64,000 nucleotides of DNA from Thermococcus sp. MAR1 (GCF_012027305.1 NZ_SNUF01000001.1:124001-188000), one strand, 5' to 3'. Shown: positions 33,486 to 42,825, counted from the stretch's first letter. Numbers and translations are program-made. The notes: generated by a model not told the origin, from the letters alone.

Positions 33486-33509
33486 TAAAAAAAGAGAGCA
33501 TCAGCTCTC
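33486..33509 (-). terminator. Hairpin plus U-run at the end of the large lipoprotein gene
   Basis: On the minus strand GAGAGC-TGAT-GCTCTC (33494-33509) is followed by seven T (33487-33493). The TGA stop codon (33501-33503) forms part of the four-base loop. This is the structure of an intrinsic-type terminator, and the T-run alone suffices for archaeal termination. Confidence 0.6.
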
Positions 33510-36065
33510 AGATCCTATGTCGACCCAGAAATGCACCTCTGAGCAGCCACCGGAGACACCGCAGACATCAAAGGGCAGGCTGAGGCTTTTCTCCGGAACC
33601 GCTGAGTAGTGCTCCCAGTCGAGGTAGTCCTCGTCGAGGAGGATCGTTATCCCGACGGTCCCCATCGGGTCATCGTCGTTGCCCCACTTTCCCGAATCCT
33701 CCTCCCAGCCGGAGTATTCGATGTACAGGAAGGGCAAATCTGCCCTTTTCGCGCTGAGGAGCTCCTTCCTGAGGAATAGAATACCGCTTCCGCTCATCGT
33801 CCTGTACTCCAGCTTTTTAAGCGGAGAGCAGGATGAGGTGTCGTATACAACCTCACCGGCCTCTATGTTGGGATAGGAGTAAGAGTGGCCGTCAGGCACG
33901 GCTACACCTACATTGACGTAGTGGCCGTTGTAGAACTCCTCCGGAAGCTCGGCTTCACCTTGAGTAAACCCTGCGCAGGAGCGGGCGTAGATGTAGTACT
34001 CGTCATCTCCCCATTCAGTATCTTTCGTGAACTCCATTGAGTGGAGCGTGGTCTTCAACTCCGCGTAGCGGAGCGTCCTCGGCACTTCCACCGTGTAAAC
34101 GAGATATGTAACGACGAGGTTGCCGTCCCCTGATGGAACCTCTATAAGAGCACCTTTCGCGAACTCTCCCGAGAGAGGATCGAGCGAATACGGTGCCATG
34201 CCGAGGAAGTCCGGCTCGGCTCCAACGAGCCACTCAAAGACCTCACCCCAAAGGTCGCTCGCGCTCTCGCCGCTCGTGAGTCTGTATCCCCAGGACATCC
34301 CCTTGTAGGCGTAATCCAGGGCCGTTGAAATCTCTCCCGTGGCAATACCTATACCGATGTCAGCCAAGAACCCAACCCCTGTGGTTACGTATGAGCCCGG
34401 CTCGTCCCTGTCCCATGCCATCGTGTTGAAGTATATCCTCCGGTACTTTTTGGCCTCCTCAACGGACATGGCGAAGATTGGATATCCATTGATGAAGGTG
34501 CCCTCAAGGCTGGTTGCATTTTCATCGTGATACAGCAGCCTGCTCCTGTCCTCCGCTTCAACCCAATGGGCAACTGGATAGCCGAAGGTGTAAACGGAGC
34601 TGTAGTTGAGAGGCCAGACCTTCCCCTCGGGCCACCATAGACCGTATGCCCATGACGTTAGCTGTATCTCTCCCTCGGCATAGTCGCCGTTCTCCTTTAT
34701 GTAGACGTCCTCGACAACTATGACAAGATATTCCTCGACATCTTTCTCTATCCTCAAACCCTCGGTCGCGTTGAACCAGAGGTTTGCCCTTGCTGGGAAG
34801 CGGTACTTATAGGGGGGAAACGCGAACCAGCCCCGGAAGTACCTCCAAGGGATCAGGCTGAAGAGGTTCTCCAGGGTGACGTTGAGGACGTTGCCGTCCG
34901 CAAAGGCTTTCCCCTCGCGATAGACGTTTCCGGTTGAGTCCTTCAGGAGGTAGTGGTCGGCATAGATGTATGCAATCCAGTCGGCCTTTCCGTTGTCGGT
35001 GCTGTCGATGTAGAATAACACCGGTAATTTTCGTAGTTCCTCCTCACTCTCGAAGTAGAGGCTCAGGCTCAGGTCGTAGGAGTGGGCCTTTGCGTGGAGG
35101 CTGAACTTTCCTCCGGGCTCTCCGTAGTAGGAGGAGCTCATGTAATCTATCCATCCCCTCTCGTATTCGATGGTAAAGACACCGTTGCCTGGGTAGTGCA
35201 CTATCTCGCCATCCCCCATCGGGACGGCCTTGGCTCTCATGTAGACCCTCCTTGGAAAAACATCCCTGAAGTTCTCGATGGTGAAGCTCACCGATGAACC
35301 CCTGACGTCCACGTTTCCGCTGGAGAGCTCAACCAGTCCGTTTTCACCCACCTCATAGAGGGTGAAGCCACCGCTGTAAAGATGCAGCTCCCACATCCTT
35401 CCGAACTCACTCCCCTCATCGAAGTATAGAACGGTCGGTTCGTAGGTTATCTTCCTGTTGTGGATTACGTCGTAAAAGACCTCCGCGTGGACGTAGGTTT
35501 CCGCCAGTTCTTCGTCCGCGAACTTTATTGTGAAGACGAAGTTTTTACCCGGGTCTCTGCTCGATGTCAATACGCTTATCCAGTCGATAACGTCCCTTTC
35601 TCCCGGCGAGAAGGCCATCGAGCTTATCGGCCCGGCGTAGCTGAAGTTGGCCTTAACCATCGTCACCGGCACTATTACTGGAGTCAGGCTCACGTTGAAG
35701 TCGAAGTTGAGCGAGAACCCAGGCCCTGTTCCGTTCCCGTTGGTCTCTCCGGCTTCACAGCCGAGGTCAGGGTCTTCACCTTCGCAGAGGATGTTTCCGT
35801 CCTCGTCGTAGCTTAGGCTTTCATTGGGTGGTGTTTCGGTTGGAGCTTCAGTGCCTGTATCTGTGGATGTTTGGGTCTCGGTTACAGTTTCGGTTGTTCC
35901 CGTCTCGGTTGTTGAGCTTTCCATCGTTGAGGTTGTCCCACCACCATCTTCCTCCGAATTTCCAGTCATCGTGCCCGTGGATGAGGGGGTGTTCCCGATA
36001 CATCCGCCCACGAGCACCATGACACTCAATAATGTAAGGAGTAAGAGCTTAACGGTTTTTCTCAT
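33501..36065 (-). CDS. Large lipoprotein of unknown function
   Basis: About 854 aa. The signal peptide ends with the lipobox L-V-G-G-C. A long Ser/Thr/Glu-rich linker follows (about residues 25-100), then a large extracellular part with many aromatic residues and beta-strand-like segments. Several Cys near the C-terminus (G-V-S-G-G-C) may form disulfides. ATG 36065 follows GGGAGGGAAACTC; the frame extends to 36116 but without a signal peptide at that end. Not recognised; probably a cell-surface protein. It is divergent from an ABC-2 exporter. Confidence 0.78.
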   Translation of the reverse strand: MRKTVKLLLLTLLSVMVLVGGCIGNTPSSTGTMTGNSEEDGGGTTSTMESSTTETGTTETVTETQTSTDTGTEAPTETPPNESLSYDEDGNILCEGEDPDLGCEAGETNGNGTGPGFSLNFDFNVSLTPVIVPVTMVKANFSYAGPISSMAFSPGERDVIDWISVLTSSRDPGKNFVFTIKFADEELAETYVHAEVFYDVIHNRKITYEPTVLYFDEGSEFGRMWELHLYSGGFTLYEVGENGLVELSSGNVDVRGSSVSFTIENFRDVFPRRVYMRAKAVPMGDGEIVHYPGNGVFTIEYERGWIDYMSSSYYGEPGGKFSLHAKAHSYDLSLSLYFESEEELRKLPVLFYIDSTDNGKADWIAYIYADHYLLKDSTGNVYREGKAFADGNVLNVTLENLFSLIPWRYFRGWFAFPPYKYRFPARANLWFNATEGLRIEKDVEEYLVIVVEDVYIKENGDYAEGEIQLTSWAYGLWWPEGKVWPLNYSSVYTFGYPVAHWVEAEDRSRLLYHDENATSLEGTFINGYPIFAMSVEEAKKYRRIYFNTMAWDRDEPGSYVTTGVGFLADIGIGIATGEISTALDYAYKGMSWGYRLTSGESASDLWGEVFEWLVGAEPDFLGMAPYSLDPLSGEFAKGALIEVPSGDGNLVVTYLVYTVEVPRTLRYAELKTTLHSMEFTKDTEWGDDEYYIYARSCAGFTQGEAELPEEFYNGHYVNVGVAVPDGHSYSYPNIEAGEVVYDTSSCSPLKKLEYRTMSGSGILFLRKELLSAKRADLPFLYIEYSGWEEDSGKWGNDDDPMGTVGITILLDEDYLDWEHYSAVPEKSLSLPFDVCGVSGGCSEVHFWVDIGSES

Positions 36066-36242
36066 GAGTTTCCCTCCCGCTCCAAACCCGGGGCAGAAAA
36101 GGAAAGATAGCTCCAAACGGCTTGGACTTTACCCAATTATGTCCCCCATTTTATTTAAGAGTTTCTACGTCGACAAGTCACTCGACGATGGACTTAAGAT
36201 AACTTTATTAATCCATGTCCTGTTATTACCATCGGTGGTGGA

Positions 36243-37004
36243 ATGATAGAGGTCGAAGGCCTCGTCAAGAGGTTCGGTTCTAACGTGGCACTCAAAGGGA
36301 TAACCTTCACGGTCAAAGACGGCGAAATTTACGGCCTCCTCGGCCCCAACGGGAGCGGAAAGAGCACGACGATGAAAATCCTGGCCGGAATAATTCCCCC
36401 AAGCGGAGGAAAGGCCATCGTCAACGGGATAGACGTTTCCAAGGACCCCCTCCGGGTGAAGAGGATAGCCGGCTACGTCCCGGAAACGCCGGTCCTCTAC
36501 GAGAGCCTCACACCGGTTGAGTTCTTCAACTTCATCGGAAGCGTGAGGAGGATTCCGAAGGAGGAGCTCCAGGAGCGCGTGGAGACCTTTGTGAGGGCGT
36601 TCGGAATAGAAAAATACCTCGGCGAGATGATTGGTTCGCTCAGCTTTGGTACAAGGCAGAAAATCTCCCTTATATCCGCCATGCTCCACGACCCAAGGGT
36701 TCTCATCCTCGACGAGGCCATGAACGGTCTCGACCCCAAGAGCGCCCGAATCCTGCGGGAGCTCTTACTCCAGTTCAGGGAGGAGGGCAGGAGCATAGTC
36801 TTCTCCACCCACGTTCTGGCTCTGGCCGAGACTATATGCGACCGCGTTGGTGTCATATACAACGGTGAGATAATCGCCGAAGGAACTGTGGAGCAGCTCA
36901 AAAGCTTTGCACACGAGGAGAGCCTTGAAGATGTGTTCCTCAAGCTCACCGAGAGCCAGGAAGAGGTGGCCGGAATAGTTAGGGCGCTTAAAGATGCTCT
37001 TTAG
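36243..37004 (+). CDS. ABC transporter ATP-binding protein (ABC-2 exporter type)
   Basis: 253 aa. It has Walker A GPNGSGKST, Walker B V-L-I-L-D-E-A-M-N-G-L-D (DEAMNG in place of DEPxxG) and signature L-S-F-G-T-R-Q-K (F-G-T in place of SGG). Both deviations occur in exporter-type subunits. SD GGTGGTGG precedes the ATG. The permease gene follows after nine nt. Substrate unknown. Confidence 0.9.
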   Translation: MIEVEGLVKRFGSNVALKGITFTVKDGEIYGLLGPNGSGKSTTMKILAGIIPPSGGKAIVNGIDVSKDPLRVKRIAGYVPETPVLYESLTPVEFFNFIGSVRRIPKEELQERVETFVRAFGIEKYLGEMIGSLSFGTRQKISLISAMLHDPRVLILDEAMNGLDPKSARILRELLLQFREEGRSIVFSTHVLALAETICDRVGVIYNGEIIAEGTVEQLKSFAHEESLEDVFLKLTESQEEVAGIVRALKDAL

Positions 37005-37013
37005 GGTGGGAGC

Positions 37014-38477
37014 ATGTTCGAGATAGTCAGAATCCTCTACAGGGAGCTTCACTACCGGCGTTTGAAGAGCAACCCCCAGATAGCGGCCGACCCGGAGAAG
37101 TTCAGGAAGCAGCTCAGGAACTCCGGGGACATGAAGAGGGGCATAGCACTCCAGTCCGTTGCCTTCCTCTTCTTCGGGATCATGATGGCTGGAGGTATCG
37201 CCGGAGCGGAGGACGAGACGAGGGCGTCCGTTATGTTCGCAACCTACGCGCTCCTGCCCTTCGTGATGGCCCTCTACACGACGACGGTAAACGCTTCCTA
37301 CGCCGTCTCGATGGGAATCTTTGAGCCTCTCAAGCCTCTGCCGATAAGGACCGGCTCAAAGTATCTCAGCGTTCTCCTGGCGATAGACAACGTTCCTGCC
37401 GTTATAGCCCTCCTGCCGGCTGTCATTGCTATGGCCACAAAATACGGACTTCCTGGGGTACTCGGCCTTCTCTGGATCCTTACGGGGGCGTTCCTCGGCC
37501 ACGTCCTTGGACTGATCGTTTTCACCTTCTTCGGTTCGGCGAGCGTGGGCGGCAGGTTCTCAAAGCTCAGAACCCTCGCCAGAACCGTTGGGGTTATACT
37601 CTTCATCAGCATGTTCTACGCCCTCAACTACCTTCAGAGCTACATCAACGAGCACTACGAGGAGATACTGCCCTTCTTTGCCAGGTACTCGATAGCCTAT
37701 CCGTTCTCGGTTGCATCGATAGCCGATCCCCTCCACTCTCTCCTTCTGGTTCTTGGCTATCTCACCGTTCTAGTTCCGCTCTACCTGTTTATCCTTGGAC
37801 GGCTCTGGGGAAGGCTTGAGGAGGGGGTGGAGGTTTCCCGCTCCAGAAACGTCCGCTTCAAGGCCGAAACCCACCATCCGGTTCTGGCCATTGCCCTCAA
37901 GGACCTGAGGATAGCCTTCAGGAAGAGCGCCCTCCTCGTGGGTTTGATTTTCCCCCTCTTCATAATCCTTCCGAGCGCTCTGAATCTCCTCACGGCCGGC
38001 TCGATCAGGGAATGGGCCGTTGCGTCGGTTCTGCTTATGATAGCCTGGATAACCTCGGTCGGGGTGGACACGGTCCTCAAGATAGACGGGAAGGAGTTTG
38101 AACTCCTGAGGAGCCTCCCGATAACGGTCGGCCAGTTCGTCAGGGGAAAGCTCCTCGTCATGAACGCGGTTCCGGTCACCGCGGGCGTTGGTCTGGTTCT
38201 GGCGGTTTCATACATCAACGTTAAAACGCTCGTCCTGCTCCCGGCAGCGCTTCTTCTGCCTCTCATGACGTCTTCGATAGCCTTGGCCTTCTTCTACAGG
38301 GGCGAGAAAGAGCTATCCGTGCCTGAGACGAACTTCGGGCATGTCCTGGTCCTTATGATGCTCAACGGAATCGCCCTAGGCATCGTGGCCGGCATCTGGT
38401 ACTTCCTCGGCTATCCATACGCGTTGACCGTGATGGCTCTGGAGGTTCTCCTCGCTCAGGTGACCCTCAGCAGGTGA
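37014..38477 (+). CDS. ABC-2 type permease, multi-spanning
   Basis: 487 aa with about twelve hydrophobic helices, consistent with a fused double ABC-2 permease domain. A cytoplasmic segment I-L-Y-R-E-L-H-Y-R-R-L-K precedes the first helix, and F-E-L-L-R-S-L-P-I (about residues 362-370) is the coupling motif. It starts nine nt after the ATPase gene. Its 3' end overlaps the convergent Mth938-like gene by 11 nt. Substrate unknown. Confidence 0.85.
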   Translation: MFEIVRILYRELHYRRLKSNPQIAADPEKFRKQLRNSGDMKRGIALQSVAFLFFGIMMAGGIAGAEDETRASVMFATYALLPFVMALYTTTVNASYAVSMGIFEPLKPLPIRTGSKYLSVLLAIDNVPAVIALLPAVIAMATKYGLPGVLGLLWILTGAFLGHVLGLIVFTFFGSASVGGRFSKLRTLARTVGVILFISMFYALNYLQSYINEHYEEILPFFARYSIAYPFSVASIADPLHSLLLVLGYLTVLVPLYLFILGRLWGRLEEGVEVSRSRNVRFKAETHHPVLAIALKDLRIAFRKSALLVGLIFPLFIILPSALNLLTAGSIREWAVASVLLMIAWITSVGVDTVLKIDGKEFELLRSLPITVGQFVRGKLLVMNAVPVTAGVGLVLAVSYINVKTLVLLPAALLLPLMTSSIALAFFYRGEKELSVPETNFGHVLVLMMLNGIALGIVAGIWYFLGYPYALTVMALEVLLAQVTLSR

Positions 38478-38823
38478 TGTGGAATATTGCAAGGACTTTC
38501 CTTTTTCCCCAGAGTTCGTTGAAGAGCTCCACCGCTTCGTCAGTCGGCTTTTCGATGACCTCTTTGTTCGCCACCAGTTTCCTGCTCTCCGGCAAAAGTG
38601 ACAGCCTTCCCCAGGCACCGGTTCCTACTATCAAAACATCGAACTCCTCCTTCAGGTACTCCCTCAGCTCATCCGGGTCGAGCCTATGGCTTGTCCCGTG
38701 CTTTTCCTTGCTGAGCCACTTTTTGCGCCTCTCGATTTCTCCGCTTGGATAGATCACGATGTCGTGGTCGTAAATCTTGCCGTCCGCTAGTATTTTCCCA
38801 AAGGTGAGATATTCAAGATGCAT
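38467..38823 (-). CDS. Mth938-like domain protein (COG1504)
   Basis: 118 aa. The pattern I-Y-D-H-D-I-V-I-Y-P-S-G-E-I, followed by D-V-L-I-V-G-T-G-A-W-G-R-L and the C-terminal A-I-F-H-I-T-C, is the Mth938/DUF498 fold (AAMDC in animals). Its function is not established. It overlaps the NERD gene by 11 nt and is the last gene of a NUDIX-NERD-Mth938 operon. Confidence 0.88.
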   Translation of the reverse strand: MHLEYLTFGKILADGKIYDHDIVIYPSGEIERRKKWLSKEKHGTSHRLDPDELREYLKEEFDVLIVGTGAWGRLSLLPESRKLVANKEVIEKPTDEAVELFNELWGKRKVLAIFHITC

Positions 38824-39496
38824 TTGTCCCTACCTCCATAACATGTCTGGAATATTTTATTAACAGGTCAGATAAACGAGCTATATCCTTATTTGAGAGT
38901 GTTCTAGGGAGAGCGCATAAATAAAACTTGATTTGAGAGGGGAAGAGGACTGGAATTGTTGATTTTCCTTCAAAAATTGTTGGTCCCGCAAATACCACTA
39001 TAGGGGTAATAAAGTAATGTTCACCATACTTTCTTTCTAGGAACTTTGAGAGAATTGCAGCGTTCCTTTTAGCCAACCTGCTAAGACTTTTGATGGGCAT
39101 TATTTCACCATACTTGGTTTTATAATACCACTTGTCACCTTCGGCATAGTAAATCCCTGAATACGTCTTAGTCTCCAGAGCAAAAATTCCTCTGTCACAA
39201 ATTAACACATGATCGATGTTTGAATGCATGTTGGGTAAGATAAGATCGGAAAGAAGCACTCCAGTTAGACAGTTAATTTTTGAAAATTCCTCGATCACTA
39301 AGTATTCTCCTTCAAATCCTGTGGCCCATCGGTCAAATTTATTAGTGCAATACCTTGCAAAAATGATAGCAACAATAGTAACAAAAAGAAAAAACGGATG
39401 TACAAGAATGCTCAGACCCAAGGACACAGCCGCTAAGACAATTGACTTATTACGTAACTTTTTCCAATGGAGAGCATTCTCACCGGTATAAATCAT
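38813..39496 (-). CDS. NERD domain protein with N-terminal membrane hairpin
   Basis: 227 aa. Two hydrophobic helices (about residues 17-48) precede the NERD nuclease-related domain: G-F-E-G-E-Y-L-V-I-E-E-F (62-73), N-I-D-H-V-L-I and F-A-L-E-T-K-T-Y-S-G. These supply the Asp and Glu-x-Lys of a restriction-endonuclease-like site. The gene is clearly richer in A and T than its neighbours, with many ATA/AAT/TTA codons, suggesting transfer. It starts in a TAATG overlap with the NUDIX stop. The substrate may be nucleic acid at the membrane; this is inferred. Confidence 0.85.
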   Translation of the reverse strand: MIYTGENALHWKKLRNKSIVLAAVSLGLSILVHPFFLFVTIVAIIFARYCTNKFDRWATGFEGEYLVIEEFSKINCLTGVLLSDLILPNMHSNIDHVLICDRGIFALETKTYSGIYYAEGDKWYYKTKYGEIMPIKSLSRLAKRNAAILSKFLERKYGEHYFITPIVVFAGPTIFEGKSTIPVLFPSQIKFYLCALPRTLSNKDIARLSDLLIKYSRHVMEVGTNAS

Positions 39497-40005
39497 TATC
39501 TCACCCCAAGTGCGTCCTTCAGAATCTTTGCGTGGTCGAAGGCCAGCGGCAGCTTTAGTGCCTCATCCATGGAGAAGACATGCACTTCTTTGGCGTCGTC
39601 CCCGGCCTTCAGTTTTCCGGTTCCAACCGCCAGAAAGGCCGTCGTCACGGTGTGACCCCTCGGGTCGCGGTTCGGGTCGGAGTAAACGCCGACGAGCTCG
39701 ATGAGCCTCACGTCGAGACCGGTTTCCTCCTTCGCCTCCCTCTTGGCGGCATCTTCAACGGTCTCGCCGTACTCAACGAATCCCCCTGGCAGGGCGTAGT
39801 GGCCTTTGAACGGTTCGTGCTTCCGTTTTATGAGGACAACGCCGCCGTTGTAGAGGATGACGATGTCAACGGTAAGGCCTATGCACCTGTGCATCTCGAC
39901 CCTGAGTTCCGGATGGGTTCTGGAGAGAAACTCTCTGAGCTCCTCCCGTACGGGGGTTATATCGTAGCCCTTCGGGGCTTTTACGAGCAGTACGTAGCGG
40001 TCCAT
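39496..40005 (-). CDS. NUDIX hydrolase
   Basis: 169 aa. A complete Nudix box runs from G-G-F-V-E-Y-G-E-T through [11 protein letters not shown] at about residues 93-118. The N-terminal 60 residues contain [10 protein letters not shown]. Such enzymes cleave nucleoside diphosphate-linked substrates, and ADP-ribose is the common archaeal substrate, though this is not certain here. The SD GAGGTGGTGTT precedes the ATG. It is the first gene of the three-gene operon with NERD and Mth938. Confidence 0.9.
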   Translation of the reverse strand: MDRYVLLVKAPKGYDITPVREELREFLSRTHPELRVEMHRCIGLTVDIVILYNGGVVLIKRKHEPFKGHYALPGGFVEYGETVEDAAKREAKEETGLDVRLIELVGVYSDPNRDPRGHTVTTAFLAVGTGKLKAGDDAKEVHVFSMDEALKLPLAFDHAKILKDALGVR

Positions 40006-40080
40006 AACACCACCTCAGGGAAGTCCCTTCTCATCATCTTCAGCATGCTGACGTTTCATCATCGGTGAGCATAGTTATCC

Positions 40081-40923
40081 CTATGGATTTATATCGTTAA
40101 GCCTCTCGACCGCCACCCTCATAGCCAGCTCGTTGACATCTTCCATCGAGAAGGAAAAGTCCCTGTGCTTTAGGAAAAGAGCGGTGAAGGCGTTTGCCTT
40201 TTTTAGGGCCTGAATGAAGGGGCACTGAGAGTAGAAGTAGCTGAAAGATGCTAGAAATACGTCGCCCGCTCCGGTGGATTCTTCAATATCCATCTGGATG
40301 GGCCTGTATCTGTATCCCCTGCTCTTGAGGTATGCGAACCCCGGCTCCGCGCCTTTGCTTATCAGGAGAACTTCAACATCACCGGGACTAAAGTTGGTAA
40401 GATATCGTGTTTCCGTGAGATCGGCATGAAGAACTCTCATCCCCCTGAGGAAGGACGCATCAATCTCTCGAAGCCTCACCGGGCCAACTTCTGGCGCCCT
40501 TATAAATCCCTGAACGTCGGCAACGAGAAAGTTCGACAGCTTCTTAAACTTGGTGGCACTTTCGGGGGGAATCTCCCCGGTAACCGGGTTCAGCATTACC
40601 ATGTCGTAATCCCCACCCGGCACGTCCACTATTGGAGGGGCCCTTGAGAGGAGTCGGAGCTTTCTTCTGTTGGCGTCGATGTAGCGGAGCTCGTAGGAGG
40701 TACTCTCATTGGAGGGTATTATCCGGAGTTTTATACCAAGTTCCTTCAACTCATCGAGCCACTCGCCCGGAAAATCCTCACCCACGCTTGTCAGCACCTC
40801 AACGTCGCAGAAATTTGCTAGGGTTATCGCGGAGTAGTAGGCTCCTCCGCCGATCCTTTTTTCGAATCTCGAACCCCTTATTATTCTGTCGATGACCAGG
40901 TGCCCAGCGAGAAGGCATTTCAT
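40081..40923 (-). CDS. PfkB family kinase, probable myo-inositol 3-kinase
   Basis: 280 aa ribokinase-fold protein. It has the N-terminal G-G-G-A-Y-Y-S-A and the C-terminal anion-hole/catalytic motif E-S-T-G-A-G-D-V-F-L (about residues 220-229). The position directly before gar1-tfb-phosphodiesterase-histone-rbcL corresponds to T. kodakarensis TK2285, characterised to my recollection as myo-inositol 3-kinase. The inositol genes elsewhere in the window fit that. Without an alignment the substrate stays probable. Confidence 0.82.
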   Translation of the reverse strand: MKCLLAGHLVIDRIIRGSRFEKRIGGGAYYSAITLANFCDVEVLTSVGEDFPGEWLDELKELGIKLRIIPSNESTSYELRYIDANRRKLRLLSRAPPIVDVPGGDYDMVMLNPVTGEIPPESATKFKKLSNFLVADVQGFIRAPEVGPVRLREIDASFLRGMRVLHADLTETRYLTNFSPGDVEVLLISKGAEPGFAYLKSRGYRYRPIQMDIEESTGAGDVFLASFSYFYSQCPFIQALKKANAFTALFLKHRDFSFSMEDVNELAMRVAVERLNDINP

Positions 40924-40990
40924 TTTAACCTACCTAATCTTTTGTTTTAGAGGGCACTTGAATAAAAACCTTTTGGAAATTTGGCGAAAA

Positions 40991-41035
40991 GTTTATAAAG
41001 GCAAAAGCGAAAAGCTTAAAAGGATATGTCCTTTT
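40991..41035 (+). promoter_or_regulatory. Promoter region of gar1-tfb with an inverted repeat
   Basis: Two TATA-like boxes lie upstream: GTTTATAAAG (40991-41000) and CTTAAAA (41015-41021). AAAAGGA-TATG-TCCTTTT (41018-41035) is a perfect inverted repeat with 7-bp arms. It ends 11 nt before the ATG (41047) and covers the expected start site of the upstream box. Confidence 0.5.
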
Positions 41036-41046
41036 GGGGTGGGGCT

Positions 41047-41358
41047 ATGAGACGCCTGGGCAAAGTTTCTCACTACGCGAAGCAGGGGTTCCTTATTCTG
41101 CGTACGGACTGGGTTCCTTCGCTCAACGACCCGGTGGTTGACAAAAAGCTCACCGTGGTCGGGGTAGTGAAGGATGTCTTCGGACCAGTTGGCAGACCGT
41201 ACGTGGCCGTGAAGCCACGCATCAAGAATCCCGAGACTTACGTCGGGACTCTGCTCTACGTTGATACCAAGCGCAAGAAGTCGAGGCCGGGGAAGACCGG
41301 CAAGAGGCGCACGAAGGGCGGAAAGGCAAGACGCCCTGCCCCCAGAAAGAGGGGGTGA
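41047..41358 (+). CDS. gar1: H/ACA RNP protein Gar1
   Basis: 103 aa. The RNA-protein core has G-V-V-K-D-V-F-G-P-V-G-R-P-Y-V-A-V-K-P, the Gar1 signature, and the tail is very basic (K-R-K-K-S-R-P-G-K-T-G-K-R-R). Gar1 binds Cbf5 and helps pseudouridine formation guided by H/ACA RNAs. ATG 41047 follows GGGGTGGGG. It lies six nt before the tfb start; the two genes are cotranscribed. Confidence 0.93.
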   Translation: MRRLGKVSHYAKQGFLILRTDWVPSLNDPVVDKKLTVVGVVKDVFGPVGRPYVAVKPRIKNPETYVGTLLYVDTKRKKSRPGKTGKRRTKGGKARRPAPRKRG

Positions 41359-41364
41359 GAGCTT

Positions 41365-42276
41365 TTGGCTGATAAGAATGTTTGTCCGGTTTGTGGCTCC
41401 GATAAGTTGTTTTATGACCCGCGGAGGGGCGAAATTGTCTGTTCTGTCTGCGGTTACGTCGTTCAGCAGAACGTCATTGATGAGGGTCCCGAGTGGCGCG
41501 CATTCGATCCGGATCAGAGGGCAAAGCGCGCCAGAACCGGTGCGCCCATGACACTGATGATCCATGATAAGGGCCTCTCCACTGACATAGACTGGCGCGA
41601 TAGGGATATACACGGCAACCAGATAACCGGAATGTACAGGACGAAGATGCGCCGCTTGAGGATGTGGCAGCGCAGAATGAGAATAAACGACGCCGCCGAG
41701 AGAAACCTCGCCTTCGCCCTCAGCGAGCTGGACAGAATGGCAGCCCAGATGATGCTACCGAGGCGCGTTAAGGAAGTTGCTGCATCGCTCTACCGTAAGG
41801 CCGTTATGAAGAAGCTCATCAGGGGAAGGTCCATAGAAGGCATGGTTTCAGCGGCACTCTACGCCGCCTGCAGAATGGAGAGCATCCCGAGGACTCTCGA
41901 CGAGATTGCTGCGGTTTCGAAAGTCACGAAGAAGGAGATAGGTCGGAGCTATCGCTTCCTCGCGAGGGGGCTTGGTCTGAACCTCCGGCCGACAAGTCCG
42001 ATAGAGTACGTTGACAGGTTTGGTGATGCCCTCGGCGTTAGTCAGCGGACGAAGAAGCGCGCCAAGGAGATACTCCAGGAGGCCATTAAGAGGGGTATCA
42101 CTAGCGGAAAGGGTCCTACAGGTCTCGCGGCGGCGGCACTCTACGTTGCCTCCCTCCTGGAGGGGGAGAAGAAGACCCAGCGCGAGGTAGCTGAGGTAGC
42201 GCACGTGACCGAGGTCACCGTCAGGAACCGGTACAAGGAACTCGTGGAGAAGCTCAACATAAACGTCCCGATATGA
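41365..42276 (+). CDS. tfb: Transcription initiation factor B (TFB)
   Basis: 303 aa. The N-terminal zinc ribbon C-P-V-C ... C-S-V-C (residues 7-29) is followed by the B-reader/linker and two cyclin folds; the second contains [11 protein letters not shown] and the C-terminal helix-turn-helix [13 protein letters not shown] binds TBP and the BRE and recruits RNA polymerase. The start codon is TTG, placed after GGGGGTGAG that overlaps the gar1 stop; no ATG lies near. By gene order it corresponds to T. kodakarensis TFB2. Confidence 0.97.
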   Translation: MADKNVCPVCGSDKLFYDPRRGEIVCSVCGYVVQQNVIDEGPEWRAFDPDQRAKRARTGAPMTLMIHDKGLSTDIDWRDRDIHGNQITGMYRTKMRRLRMWQRRMRINDAAERNLAFALSELDRMAAQMMLPRRVKEVAASLYRKAVMKKLIRGRSIEGMVSAALYAACRMESIPRTLDEIAAVSKVTKKEIGRSYRFLARGLGLNLRPTSPIEYVDRFGDALGVSQRTKKRAKEILQEAIKRGITSGKGPTGLAAAALYVASLLEGEKKTQREVAEVAHVTEVTVRNRYKELVEKLNINVPI

Positions 42277-42279
42277 GGG

Positions 42280-42780
42280 ATGCCCTTGCTGATAGCGGTA
42301 ACGGGCGACACGCATCACGGTGACAAAACGAGGAACCTCCCTTCCCTTCTTTTCCAGCATCTTGAAGAGAAAACTCCGGATTTGATACTCCACACGGGAG
42401 ACGTTACGTCCCATGAACTCCTGGAGAGGCTTGAGGATTTCGCGCCGGTTATAGCAGTTCGCGGCAACGCCGACCACCTCAACCTTCCAGAGGAGAAGCT
42501 AATCGATGTAGAGGGCGTGAGTATCGGTCTCCTCCACGGTCATCAGTTTTTCTCGCTCAACGCTCAGTTTTTGACGCTTAAGGCACTGGACATGGGTGTG
42601 GACGTTCTAATTTTCGGTCACACCCATCGCTTTTACCACGATACATACTCTGTCCACGGGAAAAGAGTGGTTCTTCTCAACCCCGGCTCGCCAACGTTTC
42701 CGAGGATGGATTCCGCAGGTTTTGCATTTTTGAGGGTCAGCGACGAAGGCGTTAGAGTCGAAAGAATACGTTTCTGGTGA
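42280..42780 (+). CDS. MJ0936-type metallophosphodiesterase
   Basis: 166 aa calcineurin-like phosphoesterase. All metal motifs are present: G-D-T-H (9-12), H-T-G-D-V, G-N-A-D-H, H-G-H and G-H-T-H. This group (MJ0936/YfcE) hydrolyses phosphodiesters with Ni or Mn; the natural substrate is unknown. ATG 42280 lies three nt after the tfb stop and its SD is weak, so translational coupling is likely. Confidence 0.9.
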   Translation: MPLLIAVTGDTHHGDKTRNLPSLLFQHLEEKTPDLILHTGDVTSHELLERLEDFAPVIAVRGNADHLNLPEEKLIDVEGVSIGLLHGHQFFSLNAQFLTLKALDMGVDVLIFGHTHRFYHDTYSVHGKRVVLLNPGSPTFPRMDSAGFAFLRVSDEGVRVERIRFW

Positions 42781-42825
42781 GGGTTTAAAACTTTCAGAAA
42801 AGCTAAGGAAGGAAAAGAAAGGCCA

